From NCBI GenBank assembly GCA_006546595.1, contig VIAD01000002.1:268481-332480 (forward strand): a DNA stretch of 64,000 bases, written 5' to 3'. Below the pieces are notes generated by a model. It searched no databases. It saw nothing but the letters and a program-made list of their open reading frames with translations, and was not told where the DNA came from. This DNA is from Moraxellaceae bacterium AER2_44_116 (GTDB lineage Bacteria; Pseudomonadota; Gammaproteobacteria; Pseudomonadales; Moraxellaceae). Made by a program: the position numbers and the translations under genes. Of this stretch, positions 1 to 9,161 are shown piece after piece. How positions within the stretch are numbered: position 1 is the stretch's first letter; each line of letters starts with the position of its first letter.

Positions 1-495
1 ACCAAATGGCTCATCCAGCAATAACACCCGAGGTTCTACGGCTAAAGCGCGTGCTAAGGCAATACGTTGCCGTTGACCACCTGACAATTGAGGTGGATAA
101 CGATCAGATAGCCAGTCCAGTTGTACTAGGTCTAATAACTCATGCACACGCCGTTTAATTTCATTTTCGTTCGGACGTTCACGACGTGGTTTCATCCGTA
201 AACCAAAAGCGACATTCTCAAATACGGTCATGTGGCGGAACAGGGCGTAATGTTGAAAGACAAAACCGACTTGCCGTTCACGGACATGGGCATCGGACGC
301 ATCTTCACCATCCAAAAATACATTGCCGCTGTCGGTGGGTTCTAAGCCTGCAATAATGCGTAGTAAGGTCGTTTTACCACAACCTGAAGGACCCAATAAT
401 GCGACTAATTCGCCTGTTGGAAAGTCCAAACTGACATTATCCAGCGCGACAAAATTGCCAAAACGCTTGTTGATGTTCTTAACTTGAATACTCAT
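1..495 (-). CDS. cysA: Sulfate/thiosulfate ABC transporter ATPase CysA (3' part beyond window)
   Basis: This is the cytoplasmic ATPase that powers sulfate/thiosulfate import. The first 165 residues are present and the C-terminal half lies outside the window. Visible motifs are Walker A GPSGCGKTT at about residues 35-43, the ABC signature LSGGQ at 137-141 and Walker B LLLDEP at 158-163. The start is ATG at 495 (MSIQVKNINKRFG), where the family's N-terminus begins. The gene is last in a minus-strand run of binding protein, CysT, CysW and CysA, 75 bases after cysW. The permeases upstream decide sulfate over other CysA-like families. Confidence 0.93.
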   Translation of the reverse strand, partial: MSIQVKNINKRFGNFVALDNVSLDFPTGELVALLGPSGCGKTTLLRIIAGLEPTDSGNVFLDGEDASDAHVRERQVGFVFQHYALFRHMTVFENVAFGLRMKPRRERPNENEIKRRVHELLDLVQLDWLSDRYPPQLSGGQRQRIALARALAVEPRVLLLDEPFG

Positions 496-570
496 GGTCT
501 GTTTCTCTATTTCGTCTTGCAGCTAATCAGTAGCCCGTATGGAATACGGGGCAAAGTCACAGATTTACAA

Positions 571-1464
571 CTACTCGACGCGATCACTGGCGAGTGCCGC
601 ATCACGATGTGCTTGCCACTCAACAAAGGTTTTAACAACTAAGGTCGTGAGAGCCAGTAAAGCCAGCACCGAAGCCACCGCAAAAGCTGCTGCAAAGTTG
701 TATTCGTTGTATAAAATTTCGACGTGTAACGGCATGGTATTGGTCATGCCACGTATATGGCCAGAGACCACGGACACCGCACCAAACTCACCCATTGCTC
801 GTGCATTGGAGAGAATAATCCCGTAAATTAAGGCCCATTTAATATTGGGTAAGGTCACATACCAAAAGGTTTTCCAACCTGATGCACCCAGTACAATCGC
901 CGCTTCTTCTTCATCACGGCCTTGCGCTTGCATTAACGGAATCAGCTCACGGGCAACAAAAGGGAAAGTGACAAATATCGTGGCTAAGACCATTCCCGGT
1001 ACAGCAAAAATAATGTTGATATCGTTATCAAATAACCAATCACCAAACCAACCTTGAGAGCCAAAAATCAGCACGTAAATCAAACCAGCAACCACGGGTG
1101 AAACCGAAAAGGGCAGGTCGATTAAGGTCGTTAATAACTGTTTGCCGCGAAATTCAAACTTGGCAATTGACCATGCCGCCGCGACACCAAACACTAAATT
1201 TAAGGGTATAGAAATCGCCGCAATCAGTAGCGTCAAGTAAATAGCCGACAGCGCATCAGCTTCATGTAATGCCGCTAAATAAACATCCCATCCCTTACGC
1301 AACGCCTCAGTAAAGACGGTAATTAACGGTAACAATAAAAATAAGGTGAAAAAGGATAAAGCCAGTGTCAATAATGTCCACTTCACCCATTTGGGTTCTT
1401 GAGTGGCCACTTTTTGTTTAAAACGGCTGGCATCGCCCCAGTTTTTACCAACGGTACTGGCCAT
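571..1464 (-). CDS. cysW: Sulfate ABC transporter permease CysW
   Basis: This is one of the two inner-membrane permease subunits for sulfate/thiosulfate uptake, 297 residues. It shows about six hydrophobic segments and the EAA loop that contacts the ATPase at about residues 185-200 (EEEAAIVLGASGWKTF). The N-terminal 30 residues are hydrophilic. It begins two bases after the cysT stop on the same strand, so translation is probably coupled. Family length is about 290. CysW rather than CysT is chosen from gene order and from the GEFGAVSVVSGHIRG segment near the end. Confidence 0.93.
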   Translation of the reverse strand: MASTVGKNWGDASRFKQKVATQEPKWVKWTLLTLALSFFTLFLLLPLITVFTEALRKGWDVYLAALHEADALSAIYLTLLIAAISIPLNLVFGVAAAWSIAKFEFRGKQLLTTLIDLPFSVSPVVAGLIYVLIFGSQGWFGDWLFDNDINIIFAVPGMVLATIFVTFPFVARELIPLMQAQGRDEEEAAIVLGASGWKTFWYVTLPNIKWALIYGIILSNARAMGEFGAVSVVSGHIRGMTNTMPLHVEILYNEYNFAAAFAVASVLALLALTTLVVKTFVEWQAHRDAALASDRVE

Positions 1465-1466
1465 GA

Positions 1467-2285
1467 TTATTTCGCCCCCTTGTTAGAAGCCCACGCTTGT
1501 AAGCCATTGACAATAAATAATAAAACAAAGGAAATAACTAACATCACCAACGCGACAGCGGTTGCGCCTGTGTAGTCGTATTGCTCTAACTTGGTAATAA
1601 TCATTAACGGGGTGATTTCGGACACCATCGGAATATTGCCTGCAATAAAAATCACCGAACCATATTCACCGACTGCCCGCGCAAACGCCAAAGCAAAACC
1701 TGTGAGCAGAGCAGGGAGAATCACAGGAAAAATGACATAACGCACGGTCTGCCAACGATTCGCACCTAAGCTGGCAGCTGCTTCTTCAAGCTCTGTATCT
1801 AAATCTTCCAATACGGGTTGAACAGTTCGCACGACAAATGGCAAACCAATAAAGGTTAACGCCACTAAAATTCCGAGTGGTGTAAACGCAACTTTAATCC
1901 CAAGCGGTTCTAAATATTGACCTAAAATGCCATTGCCTGAATAAATAGCAGTTAGCGCAATACCTGCGACGGCAGTCGGCAAAGCAAACGGTAAATCGAC
2001 TAAAGCATCAACAATACGTTTGCCAAAAAACTCGTAGCGCACCAACACCCACGCAAAAATCAACCCAAAAACCGCGTTAATACAGGCCGCAATCAATGAC
2101 GTGCCAAAGGTTAATTTATAAGAGGCCACTAAACGTGGCGAGCTGATAATGTGCCAAAACTCATCCCACGACAGCGTCGCTGTTTTCAAAAAAACGGCAG
2201 ATAGTGGAATAAGCACAATCAGTGCTAGGTACACCAAAGTGTAGCCTAGCGACAGATGAAAGCCCGGTAAGACACGGTTTCGCAT
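1467..2285 (-). CDS. cysT: Sulfate ABC transporter permease CysT (CysU)
   Basis: This is the second permease of the sulfate transporter, 272 residues, with an N-terminal membrane segment and the EAA loop (ELEEAAASLGANRWQTV) typical of the family. The segment AVGEYGSVIFIAGNIP is characteristic of CysT. It lies 17 bases downstream of the binding-protein gene and is followed at once by cysW, in the order known for cysPTWA operons. Length agrees with the family (about 275). Confidence 0.93.
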   Translation of the reverse strand: MRNRVLPGFHLSLGYTLVYLALIVLIPLSAVFLKTATLSWDEFWHIISSPRLVASYKLTFGTSLIAACINAVFGLIFAWVLVRYEFFGKRIVDALVDLPFALPTAVAGIALTAIYSGNGILGQYLEPLGIKVAFTPLGILVALTFIGLPFVVRTVQPVLEDLDTELEEAAASLGANRWQTVRYVIFPVILPALLTGFALAFARAVGEYGSVIFIAGNIPMVSEITPLMIITKLEQYDYTGATAVALVMLVISFVLLFIVNGLQAWASNKGAK

Positions 2286-2302
2286 CAGAACATGCTCCGC
2301 GA

Positions 2303-3292
2303 TTAACGTACTTGATAGATTTGGTCAAACACGCCGCCATCGGCAAAGTGTGCTTGTTGGGCATTACTCCAACCACCAAAGTCCTTAATGGTAAAAAGCT
2401 TAACGGGAGCAAATTGCTTGGCGTATTTAGCGGCAATTTTAGCGTCTGTTGGGCGATAGTAGTTTTTAGCCGCAATTTCTTGCGCTTCTGGCGAATACAA
2501 ATACTGTAAATACGCTTCGGCAATTTTGGTTGTGCCATGTTTTTTGGCAAACTTATCGACCACTGCGACAGGTGGTTCGGCCAAAATAGAGACGCTTGGA
2601 GTGATAATTTCAAATTTATCAGGCCCTAACTCTTTCACGGCTAAATAAGCTTCGTTTTCCCACGCTAACAACACATCGCCAATACCACGCTCAACAAAAG
2701 TAGTGGTTGAACCACGCGCACCTGAGTCTAAAACCTTGACGTTTTTAAACAGGCTTTTGACAAAAACTTGGGCTTTATCGGCATTGCCATTCGGTTGTTT
2801 TAAGGCATAACCCCACGCCGCTAAATAGTTCCAACGTGCGCCACCTGAGGTTTTAGGATTGGGTGTCACCACTTCAATACCGGGTTTGACAATATCGTTC
2901 CAATCTTTGATGTTTTTGGGATTGCCTTTGCGAACTAAGAAAACGATAGTCGATGTGTAGGGTGAAGCATTGTTCGGTAAACGTTTTTGCCAGTTTTCGG
3001 CAATTAAACCGCGTTGGGCAATGGCATCAATGTCATAGGCTAAGGCTAAAGTCACGACATCGGCTTGTAAGCCATCAATGACCGAACGGCCTTGTTTGCC
3101 TGAACCGCCGTGAGATTGTTTGAAATTAAGGTCGTCGCCACCTTTAGACTTCCAGTATTTGGCAAAAGCGGCGTTATAGTCTTGATATAACTCACGAGTG
3201 GGGTCGTAAGAGACGTTTAGAAAATCAGTGGCAGCAATAGCAGAGTTAATAAAACCTAAACTTAACGCAAATGCTAAAAGTGTTTTTGACAT
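2303..3292 (-). CDS. Periplasmic sulfate-binding protein (Sbp/CysP family)
   Basis: This 329-residue protein binds sulfate or thiosulfate in the periplasm and hands it to CysTW. The N-terminus MSKTLLAFALSLGFINSAIA is a Sec signal peptide. The mature part starts with the family motif FLNVSYDPTRELY and contains the conserved HGGSGKQ region that coordinates the anion. I start at ATG 3292 because the signal peptide begins there; an upstream in-frame start at 3337 would put 15 hydrophilic residues in front of it. It is first in the operon with cysT, cysW and cysA. Sbp and CysP cannot be told apart with confidence by eye. Confidence 0.93.
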   Translation of the reverse strand: MSKTLLAFALSLGFINSAIAATDFLNVSYDPTRELYQDYNAAFAKYWKSKGGDDLNFKQSHGGSGKQGRSVIDGLQADVVTLALAYDIDAIAQRGLIAENWQKRLPNNASPYTSTIVFLVRKGNPKNIKDWNDIVKPGIEVVTPNPKTSGGARWNYLAAWGYALKQPNGNADKAQVFVKSLFKNVKVLDSGARGSTTTFVERGIGDVLLAWENEAYLAVKELGPDKFEIITPSVSILAEPPVAVVDKFAKKHGTTKIAEAYLQYLYSPEAQEIAAKNYYRPTDAKIAAKYAKQFAPVKLFTIKDFGGWSNAQQAHFADGGVFDQIYQVR

Positions 3293-3503
3293 GGTGTTAT
3301 GCTCAAAGTCAGTGGATATGACGGCGATAGTAATCAAAGTGCTAAGTAATTAAAAAGAATAAATAGTTAGTTGGTTATTCTTAAATGGAATATAAGAAGG
3401 GTTTTATTTTGGTAGGATGGCGGGTGAAATACAGAAATGTGTCTTGTTGGTGGGAGTCGTGGCGAACAAGCGTTCTAAAGTTTTTTTATTAGGCATTCAT
3501 CGT

Positions 3504-4253
3504 ATGCATATATTTTTCCGTTTTTGCTTCATGTTAATGATCACTTCCAGTTTTTGTACATCTGTTATGGCTGACGAAGTACAAATTGCGGTCGCCTCTA
3601 ATTTTACCGCCCCGATGAAAACCATTGCCGCCGACTTTGAGCAGCAAACAAAGCACAAAGTGTTATTGTCCTTTGGTGCAACAGGCAAGTTTTACGCACA
3701 AATCAAAAATGGTGCGCCATTTGATGTGTTATTAGCAGCAGACGATGAAATCCCGAAAAAGCTAGAGCAAGAAGGTGTAGCAGTCGTAGGGAGTCGTTTT
3801 ACTTATGCCATTGGTCGCTTGGTATTATGGTCTGCGAAAGCGGATTTTGTTGATCCGAATGTTTTGCAACGCGGCAATTTTCAACATATAGCATTGGCTT
3901 CACCAAAACTTGCACCTTATGGTGCAGCAGCGATAGATGTGTTAACACATTTGGGTTTAGTCAAGCCCTTGCAGGCTAAATTCGTGCAAGGCGAAAATAT
4001 TAGCCAAACCTCTCAATTTATAAGCTCAGGGAATGCCGAGTTGGGTTTTGTTGCCTTGTCGCAAGTATATTTGAATGGCAATTTGAAATCGGGTTCGGCA
4101 TGGATTATTCCAGATACCTTATATTCACCGATACGCCAAGACGCGGTACTACTGACCAGCGCAAAAGATAAAGCAGCGGCGCAAGCCTTTATGTCTTATC
4201 TAAAATCGTCTAACGCCAAAGCAGTGATGGCTACTTATGGCTACCGTTTTTAA
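3504..4253 (+). CDS. modA: Molybdate-binding periplasmic protein ModA
   Basis: This protein captures molybdate (possibly tungstate) in the periplasm for the ModBC transporter; 250 residues. MHIFFRFCFMLMITSSFC... is a signal peptide ending near VMADEVQ. Family signatures follow: VAVASNF-like IAVASNFTAPMK, FGATGKFYAQIKNGAPFDVLLAADDE, and the C-terminal AVLL...AAQAFMSYLKS. The start at 3504 is chosen because it opens the signal peptide; an in-frame start at 3417 would add 29 residues. It is transcribed divergently from the sulfate operon and leads modB by 9 bases. Confidence 0.93.
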   Translation: MHIFFRFCFMLMITSSFCTSVMADEVQIAVASNFTAPMKTIAADFEQQTKHKVLLSFGATGKFYAQIKNGAPFDVLLAADDEIPKKLEQEGVAVVGSRFTYAIGRLVLWSAKADFVDPNVLQRGNFQHIALASPKLAPYGAAAIDVLTHLGLVKPLQAKFVQGENISQTSQFISSGNAELGFVALSQVYLNGNLKSGSAWIIPDTLYSPIRQDAVLLTSAKDKAAAQAFMSYLKSSNAKAVMATYGYRF

Positions 4254-4262
4254 GGAGTTTCT

Positions 4263-4937
4263 GTGCTAGGTGAAACTGATTTTTCTGCCATTATCCTAAC
4301 GCTAAAATTAGCGGCTATCACGACAATCATTTTATTGTTGATTGGTACGCCGATTGCGTGGTGGTTGGCGCGTTCACAGGCATGGTGGAAAGGTATCGTG
4401 AGTGCCATCGTGATGTTGCCTATCGTTTTACCGCCAACGGTGATTGGTTTTTATCTGCTTTTGGCAATGGGTTCACAGGGATGGATTGGCCACATCACGC
4501 AAGCATTAGGTTTAGGTTTGTTGCCGTTTACTTTTGTTGGGTTGGTGATTGCGTCGGTGTTTTACTCGTTACCGTTTGTGGTGCAGCCTTTGCAAAATGC
4601 CTTTGAGTCCATTGGCCAACGCCCTTTAGAAGTCGCCGCAACCCTTCGTGCATCACCATTCGATACCTTTTTTTCAGTGATTTTGCCCTTAGCCAAACCT
4701 GCGTATTTAACCGCGAGTGTGTTGGCGTTTGCGCATACGATGGGCGAGTTTGGCATTGTGTTGATGGTTGGCGGCAATATTCCCGATAAAACGCGCGTGG
4801 TTTCAGTACAGATTTATGAACATGTGGAAGCGATAGAGTATAGCCAAGCGCATCTATTGTCGGCGGCGATGTTGGCGTTTTCCTTTTTGATGTTGTTGGC
4901 GTTATATGCGCTGAATAACAAAGGGAAACGGACATGA
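4263..4937 (+). CDS. modB: Molybdate ABC transporter permease ModB
   Basis: This is the inner-membrane permease for molybdate, 224 residues, with about five or six membrane segments. The EAA-type loop (RPLEVAATLRASPFDTF) lies at about residues 118-134 and MGEFGIVLMVGGNIPDKT is the ModB version of the late conserved segment. Translation begins with GTG at 4263, preceded by AAGGAG a few bases upstream. It overlaps modC by four bases, indicating an operon. Confidence 0.93.
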   Translation: MLGETDFSAIILTLKLAAITTIILLLIGTPIAWWLARSQAWWKGIVSAIVMLPIVLPPTVIGFYLLLAMGSQGWIGHITQALGLGLLPFTFVGLVIASVFYSLPFVVQPLQNAFESIGQRPLEVAATLRASPFDTFFSVILPLAKPAYLTASVLAFAHTMGEFGIVLMVGGNIPDKTRVVSVQIYEHVEAIEYSQAHLLSAAMLAFSFLMLLALYALNNKGKRT

Positions 4938-6010
4938 GCGGCATTCACGCACGGTTTAATATCATTCGTCCAAACTTTGCACTCCATGTCGATTTAGCGT
5001 TACCTGCGACGGGAGTGTCGGCATTGTTTGGCGCATCAGGTTCAGGAAAAACCAGTTGTTTACGCGCAATTGCAGGGCTTGACCGTATTGCGGGTGGCTA
5101 TTTAGAAGTCAATGGCGAGGTATGGCAAGACGAGTCTAAAAAGCATTTTTTGCCGACTCATCAACGGCCATTAGCGTATGTTTTTCAAGAGGCCTGTTTG
5201 TTTGAGCATTTAACCATACGCCAAAATATCGACTATGGTTTTAAACGCACACCCGTAGCGCAACGTAAAATTTCCCTAGAGCAAGCGATTGATTTATTGG
5301 GCATTGAGCATCTATTAGCGTGTCGTGCTAACACCTTATCGGGTGGTGAGCGTCAACGAGTGGCGATTGCCCGTGCCTTAGCGGTGAGCCCGCAATTATT
5401 GTTAATGGATGAACCGCTGGCGGCATTGGATAGCAAGCGAAAAAACGATATTTTGCCGTATTTAGAACGCTTACAGCATGAGTTAGCCATCCCGATTATC
5501 TATGTCAGTCATTCATTAGATGAAGTTGCTCGCCTTGCCGATTATGTTGTCCTACTGGAGCAAGGACGTGTCGCCGCGCAAGGGGCGACGGTCGATTTAA
5601 TGACACGTTTAGACTTATCGCTAGCGCATGGGGATAGTGCCGAGGCGTTAATCACTGCCACTGTCATCGATATAGATAGCGAATATCATTTGGCCTGTGT
5701 CGCGTTTTCAGGTGGACGGTTAAGTTTACTTAATCAGCAGGTGATAATTGGCCAAACAGTAAAAGTTCGGATTCAAGCGCGGGATGTCAGTTTGACGTTG
5801 GCTCATCAACGCGATACCAGTATTTTGAATATTATTCCCGTCACCGTGACCGATATTGCTGATGACAGTATAGGGCAGGTGATGGTGGGTTTAGATGCCA
5901 ATGGCACACGATTATTGGCAAGGATTACCCGTAAATCGGCGATGTTGCTCAATCTAGCTCCGCATCAACAGTTGTATGCTCAGATTAAAGGCGTGGCGAT
6001 TCTTAAATAG
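4934..6010 (+). CDS. modC: Molybdate ABC transporter ATPase ModC
   Basis: This ATPase drives molybdate import; 358 residues, the usual ModC length. Walker A (GASGSGKTS) is at about residues 33-41, the signature LSGGERQR at about 135-142 and Walker B LLLMDEP at about 155-161. The C-terminal third (from about residue 290) is a TOBE/MOP-like domain that binds oxyanion and regulates transport. Its start overlaps the modB stop. A repeat element begins immediately after the stop codon. Confidence 0.93.
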   Translation: MSGIHARFNIIRPNFALHVDLALPATGVSALFGASGSGKTSCLRAIAGLDRIAGGYLEVNGEVWQDESKKHFLPTHQRPLAYVFQEACLFEHLTIRQNIDYGFKRTPVAQRKISLEQAIDLLGIEHLLACRANTLSGGERQRVAIARALAVSPQLLLMDEPLAALDSKRKNDILPYLERLQHELAIPIIYVSHSLDEVARLADYVVLLEQGRVAAQGATVDLMTRLDLSLAHGDSAEALITATVIDIDSEYHLACVAFSGGRLSLLNQQVIIGQTVKVRIQARDVSLTLAHQRDTSILNIIPVTVTDIADDSIGQVMVGLDANGTRLLARITRKSAMLLNLAPHQQLYAQIKGVAILK

Positions 6011-6013
6011 CCC

Positions 6014-6153
6014 GTAGGGGCGAATTTATTCGCCAACTAATATACGCGTAAAAATGGCTTCGACTCCGCTCAGCCAACGTAAAAATGTTCCCTGAGTGGA
6101 GTCGAATGGTCATACATAAAGCCAATCAATATGGCGAATAAATTCGCCCCTAC
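6014..6153. repeat. Nested inverted-repeat element (copy 1 of a dispersed repeat family)
   Basis: The 140-bp element has two nested pairs of arms. The outer arms, 21 bases at 6014-6034 and 6133-6153, are perfect reverse complements (core GGGGCGAAT/ATTCGCCCC). The inner arms at 6056-6075 (GGCTTCGACTCCGCTCAGCC) and 6088-6106 (related to CCCTGAGCGGAGTCGAA) pair with few mismatches. The left end is 3 bases after modC and the right end contains the copA stop codon (6150-6152). It encodes nothing, so it is REP- or MITE-like. Confidence 0.85.
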
Positions 6154-8489
6154 AGTGTTTCATTGACAACTGCTTGTCGTAAACGCAAGGCATTAAACAC
6201 CACCGATACTGAGCTCAGGCTCATCGCCACTGCCGCAATCATGGGGGATAATAACCAACCGGTTAGTGAGTACAACACGCCTGACGCAATCGGCACACCA
6301 ATAGAATTATAAACAAACGCAAACGCTAAGTTTTGCTTCATATTGGCGACGGTTGCCACCGAAATGGCTCGCGCCACTGTAATGCCGCGTAAATCCCCTT
6401 TGACCAGAGTCACTTGCGCGCTGTTCATCGCGACATCTGTGCCTGTGCCCATTGCAATGCCAATGTCGGCGCGTGCCAGTGCGGGGGCATCATTAATGCC
6501 ATCACCTGCCATCGCGACACAACGGCCTTCTTTTTGCAGACGCTCCACTAAGGCTAATTTGTCGGCGGGTTTCACTTCACCATAGACTTCTTCAATACCT
6601 AAGGTTTTGCCAACGGCTTGCGCTGTGGTTACACCGTCACCCGTCGCCATAATGACGCGAATATTAGCGGCGCGTAATGACGCTAAGGCATCGGCAGTGG
6701 TTGTTTTAATGGGGTCGGCAACGGCAATGAGTCCCGCTAATTGGCCATCGACGGCCAGATACATGACACTTGCGCCTTGAGTGCGTAATTCCTCGGCTGG
6801 ATTGAGCAGAGCGGTACTATCAATGCCTGCTTGCTGCATCAATGCGGTATTGCCCATTGCTAATTTTTTGCCATCGACGACACCATAGACACCAATGCCT
6901 GTGCTGGACTCAAACTGCGTGACTGCGCCTAACGTGATGTTACGTTCGCGAGCGGCGCGAACAATAGCCGCAGCAAGTGGATGTTCACTGCCTTGATCTA
7001 AACTCGCGGCCAGATACAGCAGCTCGGCTTCGTTAAACGGGGCGGCGCAAACAATACGATCGAAGACGGGACGGCCTTCGGTGAGCGTGCCTGTTTTATC
7101 GACAATTAAGGTGTCAATTTTGCGCAGATTTTCGATGGCGGAGGCATCTCTAAATAAGACACCATGATTTGCACCTGTCCCTGTTGCCACCATAATTGAC
7201 ATCGGTGTCGCTAAGCCTAATGCACATGGGCAGGCAATAATCAGTACCGCGACGGCATTGATTAAACCAAAGACCCAGTTAGAGGCCAATAATCCCCAAC
7301 CTAAAAAGGTGATGATGGCGACCGCAATCACGGTGACAACAAAGTAGCCTGCCACGGTATCCGCCATGCGTTGCATGGGGGCGCGTGAGCGTTGTGCTTG
7401 CATCACCATTTGGACGATTTGCGCGAGCATGGTACTAGAACCAACATGTTCGGAGCGAATCACCAAACTGCCTGTTGTATTCATGGTTGCGCCAATGACT
7501 TTATCACCGATGCGTTTGCTAATGGGCACAGGTTCGCCCGTCAACATGGCTTCATCAATAGCACTACTGCCTTCAATGACAATCCCATCAACAGGTACTT
7601 TTTCACCGGGTCGAACGCGTAATCTATCGCCAACATAAACATGGGTCAGGGGAATGTCTTCTTCTTCACCAGAGGCCAAAATGCGCCGTGCGGTTTTGGG
7701 GGCAAGTTTAAGTAACGATTTAATCGCCGCTGAGGTTTGCGAGCGCGCTTGTAACTCCATCATTTGCCCTAATAAGGTGAGGGAGATAATCACTGCCGAT
7801 GCTTCAAAATAGACTGCGACTCGTCCCATTGACATAAATGATTCGGGGAACGAGGAGGGTGTTAGGGTCGCAACAATACTATAAATAAACGCTGAACCCG
7901 TACCAAGACTGATCAACGTCCACATGTTTGGACTACGATGCTGAATGGATTGCCAACCTCGGACATAAAAAGGCCAGCCAGCCCACAGCACCACAGGAAT
8001 GGATAACACCATTTCAATCCAACTTTGCGTTGCCATATCAAACCAATGCAGTTGGTGGCCAAACATAGCCAACACAAAGACACACAGCGTTAACGGTAAT
8101 GTGCGCCAAAAACGATGGCGAAAATCAACTAATTCTGGGTTTTCTTGTTCGTCTAAACAGGGCTGCATGGGTTCTAATGCCATACCACATTTGGGACAAG
8201 TACCTGCGCTGGCTTGGACTATTTCAGGGTGCATCGGACAAGTGTATTCAACACCGATCACGACTTCAGTTGGCGCGACGGAGTCCGTCGATTGGGGCGT
8301 TAAATACCGTATGGGATCAAGCTGAAACTTAGTTAAGCATTTAGGGTTGCAGAAGTAAAAATGCTGACCTTGATAGTCGCAGTGATGAACGGAGTCGGTG
8401 GTGACGTTCATGCCACAAACGGGGTCTTTTAGGCCAGTTGACGGCTGCATGTGACTGTTATCGTGAGGGTGTTCGTGGTTGGGCATCAC
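6150..8489 (-). CDS. copA: Copper-translocating P1B-type ATPase (CopA/SilP type)
   Basis: This inner-membrane pump exports Cu+ (or Ag+) using ATP; 779 residues. In place of a classical CxxC metal-binding domain the N-terminus has a His-rich stretch, a YHS-like domain (DPVCGMNV, about residues 22-65) and a heavy-metal-binding motif (YTCPMHPEI...CPKCGMALEP, about 82-108). The membrane CPC motif (IACPCALGLATP, about residue 421), the phosphorylation site DKTGTLTEG (about 461) and the hinge GDGINDAPALA are all present. The methionine-rich secreted protein lies just upstream on the same strand, supporting copper. The gene ends inside a repeat element that supplies its TAG stop. Confidence 0.93.
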   Translation of the reverse strand: MMPNHEHPHDNSHMQPSTGLKDPVCGMNVTTDSVHHCDYQGQHFYFCNPKCLTKFQLDPIRYLTPQSTDSVAPTEVVIGVEYTCPMHPEIVQASAGTCPKCGMALEPMQPCLDEQENPELVDFRHRFWRTLPLTLCVFVLAMFGHQLHWFDMATQSWIEMVLSIPVVLWAGWPFYVRGWQSIQHRSPNMWTLISLGTGSAFIYSIVATLTPSSFPESFMSMGRVAVYFEASAVIISLTLLGQMMELQARSQTSAAIKSLLKLAPKTARRILASGEEEDIPLTHVYVGDRLRVRPGEKVPVDGIVIEGSSAIDEAMLTGEPVPISKRIGDKVIGATMNTTGSLVIRSEHVGSSTMLAQIVQMVMQAQRSRAPMQRMADTVAGYFVVTVIAVAIITFLGWGLLASNWVFGLINAVAVLIIACPCALGLATPMSIMVATGTGANHGVLFRDASAIENLRKIDTLIVDKTGTLTEGRPVFDRIVCAAPFNEAELLYLAASLDQGSEHPLAAAIVRAARERNITLGAVTQFESSTGIGVYGVVDGKKLAMGNTALMQQAGIDSTALLNPAEELRTQGASVMYLAVDGQLAGLIAVADPIKTTTADALASLRAANIRVIMATGDGVTTAQAVGKTLGIEEVYGEVKPADKLALVERLQKEGRCVAMAGDGINDAPALARADIGIAMGTGTDVAMNSAQVTLVKGDLRGITVARAISVATVANMKQNLAFAFVYNSIGVPIASGVLYSLTGWLLSPMIAAVAMSLSSVSVVFNALRLRQAVVNETL

Positions 8490-8499
8490 AAGCTCCTAT

Positions 8500-8562
8500 C
8501 GCCAATCCGCATTGGCGTGGTTGATCGGCGAGTCAAACCTGCTAAGCACTTTTTAGCAGGTT
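8500..8562. promoter_or_regulatory. Two hairpins between the Met-rich protein gene and copA
   Basis: A 7-bp stem (CGCCAAT/ATTGGCG) lies near 8504-8521 and a 10-bp stem (AACCTGCTAA/TTAGCAGGTT) at 8536-8562. They lie in the 88-base gap between the two minus-strand copper genes. Neither has a clear T-tract on the minus strand. They could lower read-through or stabilise mRNA; that is inference. Confidence 0.45.
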
Positions 8563-8577
8563 CGCATGATAAAATGC

Positions 8578-9030
8578 TTATTGTGCAGGCGGTGTATCGT
8601 GGTGGCGATGGTGATGTTTTGGCATGGTCTTTTTAGTCTTTGCCGCAGCTTGCTCTTTTGCTGCCATTTTTTTGACGCAATTTTTATGCATATCCTGCAT
8701 GTCTTTGCTCATAGTACTGTCTTTATTGCCTTCTTCCATGCAGGATTTTTTCATGTCTTCCATACACGTTTTCTGCGTGTCAGCGTTGACAGCACCCTCT
8801 TTTTTAGTCTCTTCCATGCAGTGTTTATGCATGTGTTTCATGTCTTTCATACCAGTCATGTTTTTCATGCCCTTCATGTCTTTCATGTCTTTCATGTCTT
8901 TCATGCTTTTTGCGTCTTGACTGATATCCGCAGGACTCATGTCAGGGCCAGACATCGATTTTTCTTCCGCAAATGCAGGAGACATGGCCAACACGGCAAT
9001 CAATGGTAATAACACGGTACAGAATTTCAT
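8578..9030 (-). CDS. Secreted methionine-rich, probable copper-binding protein
   Basis: This is a 150-residue exported protein whose signal peptide (MKFCTVLLPLIAVLAMSPAFA) is followed by a highly repetitive Met-Lys-Asp sequence. The core is a run of MKDM/MKGM/MKNM triplets, then MKHMHKHCMEE and several CMEE/CMEDMKK units. Met, His and Cys in such arrays bind Cu+ in known periplasmic copper proteins, and the gene directly precedes copA on the same strand. I infer a periplasmic copper buffer or chaperone. The start at 9030 is chosen for the signal peptide; an upstream in-frame start at 9078 is unlikely. I do not recognise a named family. Confidence 0.8.
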   Translation of the reverse strand: MKFCTVLLPLIAVLAMSPAFAEEKSMSGPDMSPADISQDAKSMKDMKDMKDMKGMKNMTGMKDMKHMHKHCMEETKKEGAVNADTQKTCMEDMKKSCMEEGNKDSTMSKDMQDMHKNCVKKMAAKEQAAAKTKKTMPKHHHRHHDTPPAQ

Positions 9031-9161
9031 GGTGTTTATCTCAAGGTAATGGCGAAAGTAGAATGATTCTATACCCACTAAATTGATATTTCCCCAGTAA
9101 TTATGTGTCTATTTTAGGTTAAAATAGCGTCCCTTTTGTTTGTTAACGCCGATCATTCACT

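Noticed and set aside
6014..6153. Intrinsic terminator shared by modC and copA
   Set aside because: The structure is a 140-bp nested inverted repeat present elsewhere in the window, with no T-tract; it may impede transcription but is better called a repeat element.
8566..9009. Long frames on the plus strand opposite the Met-rich gene (HVFHVFH repeats)
   Set aside because: They are the complement of the MKDM repeat; the minus strand has the signal peptide and the copper context.
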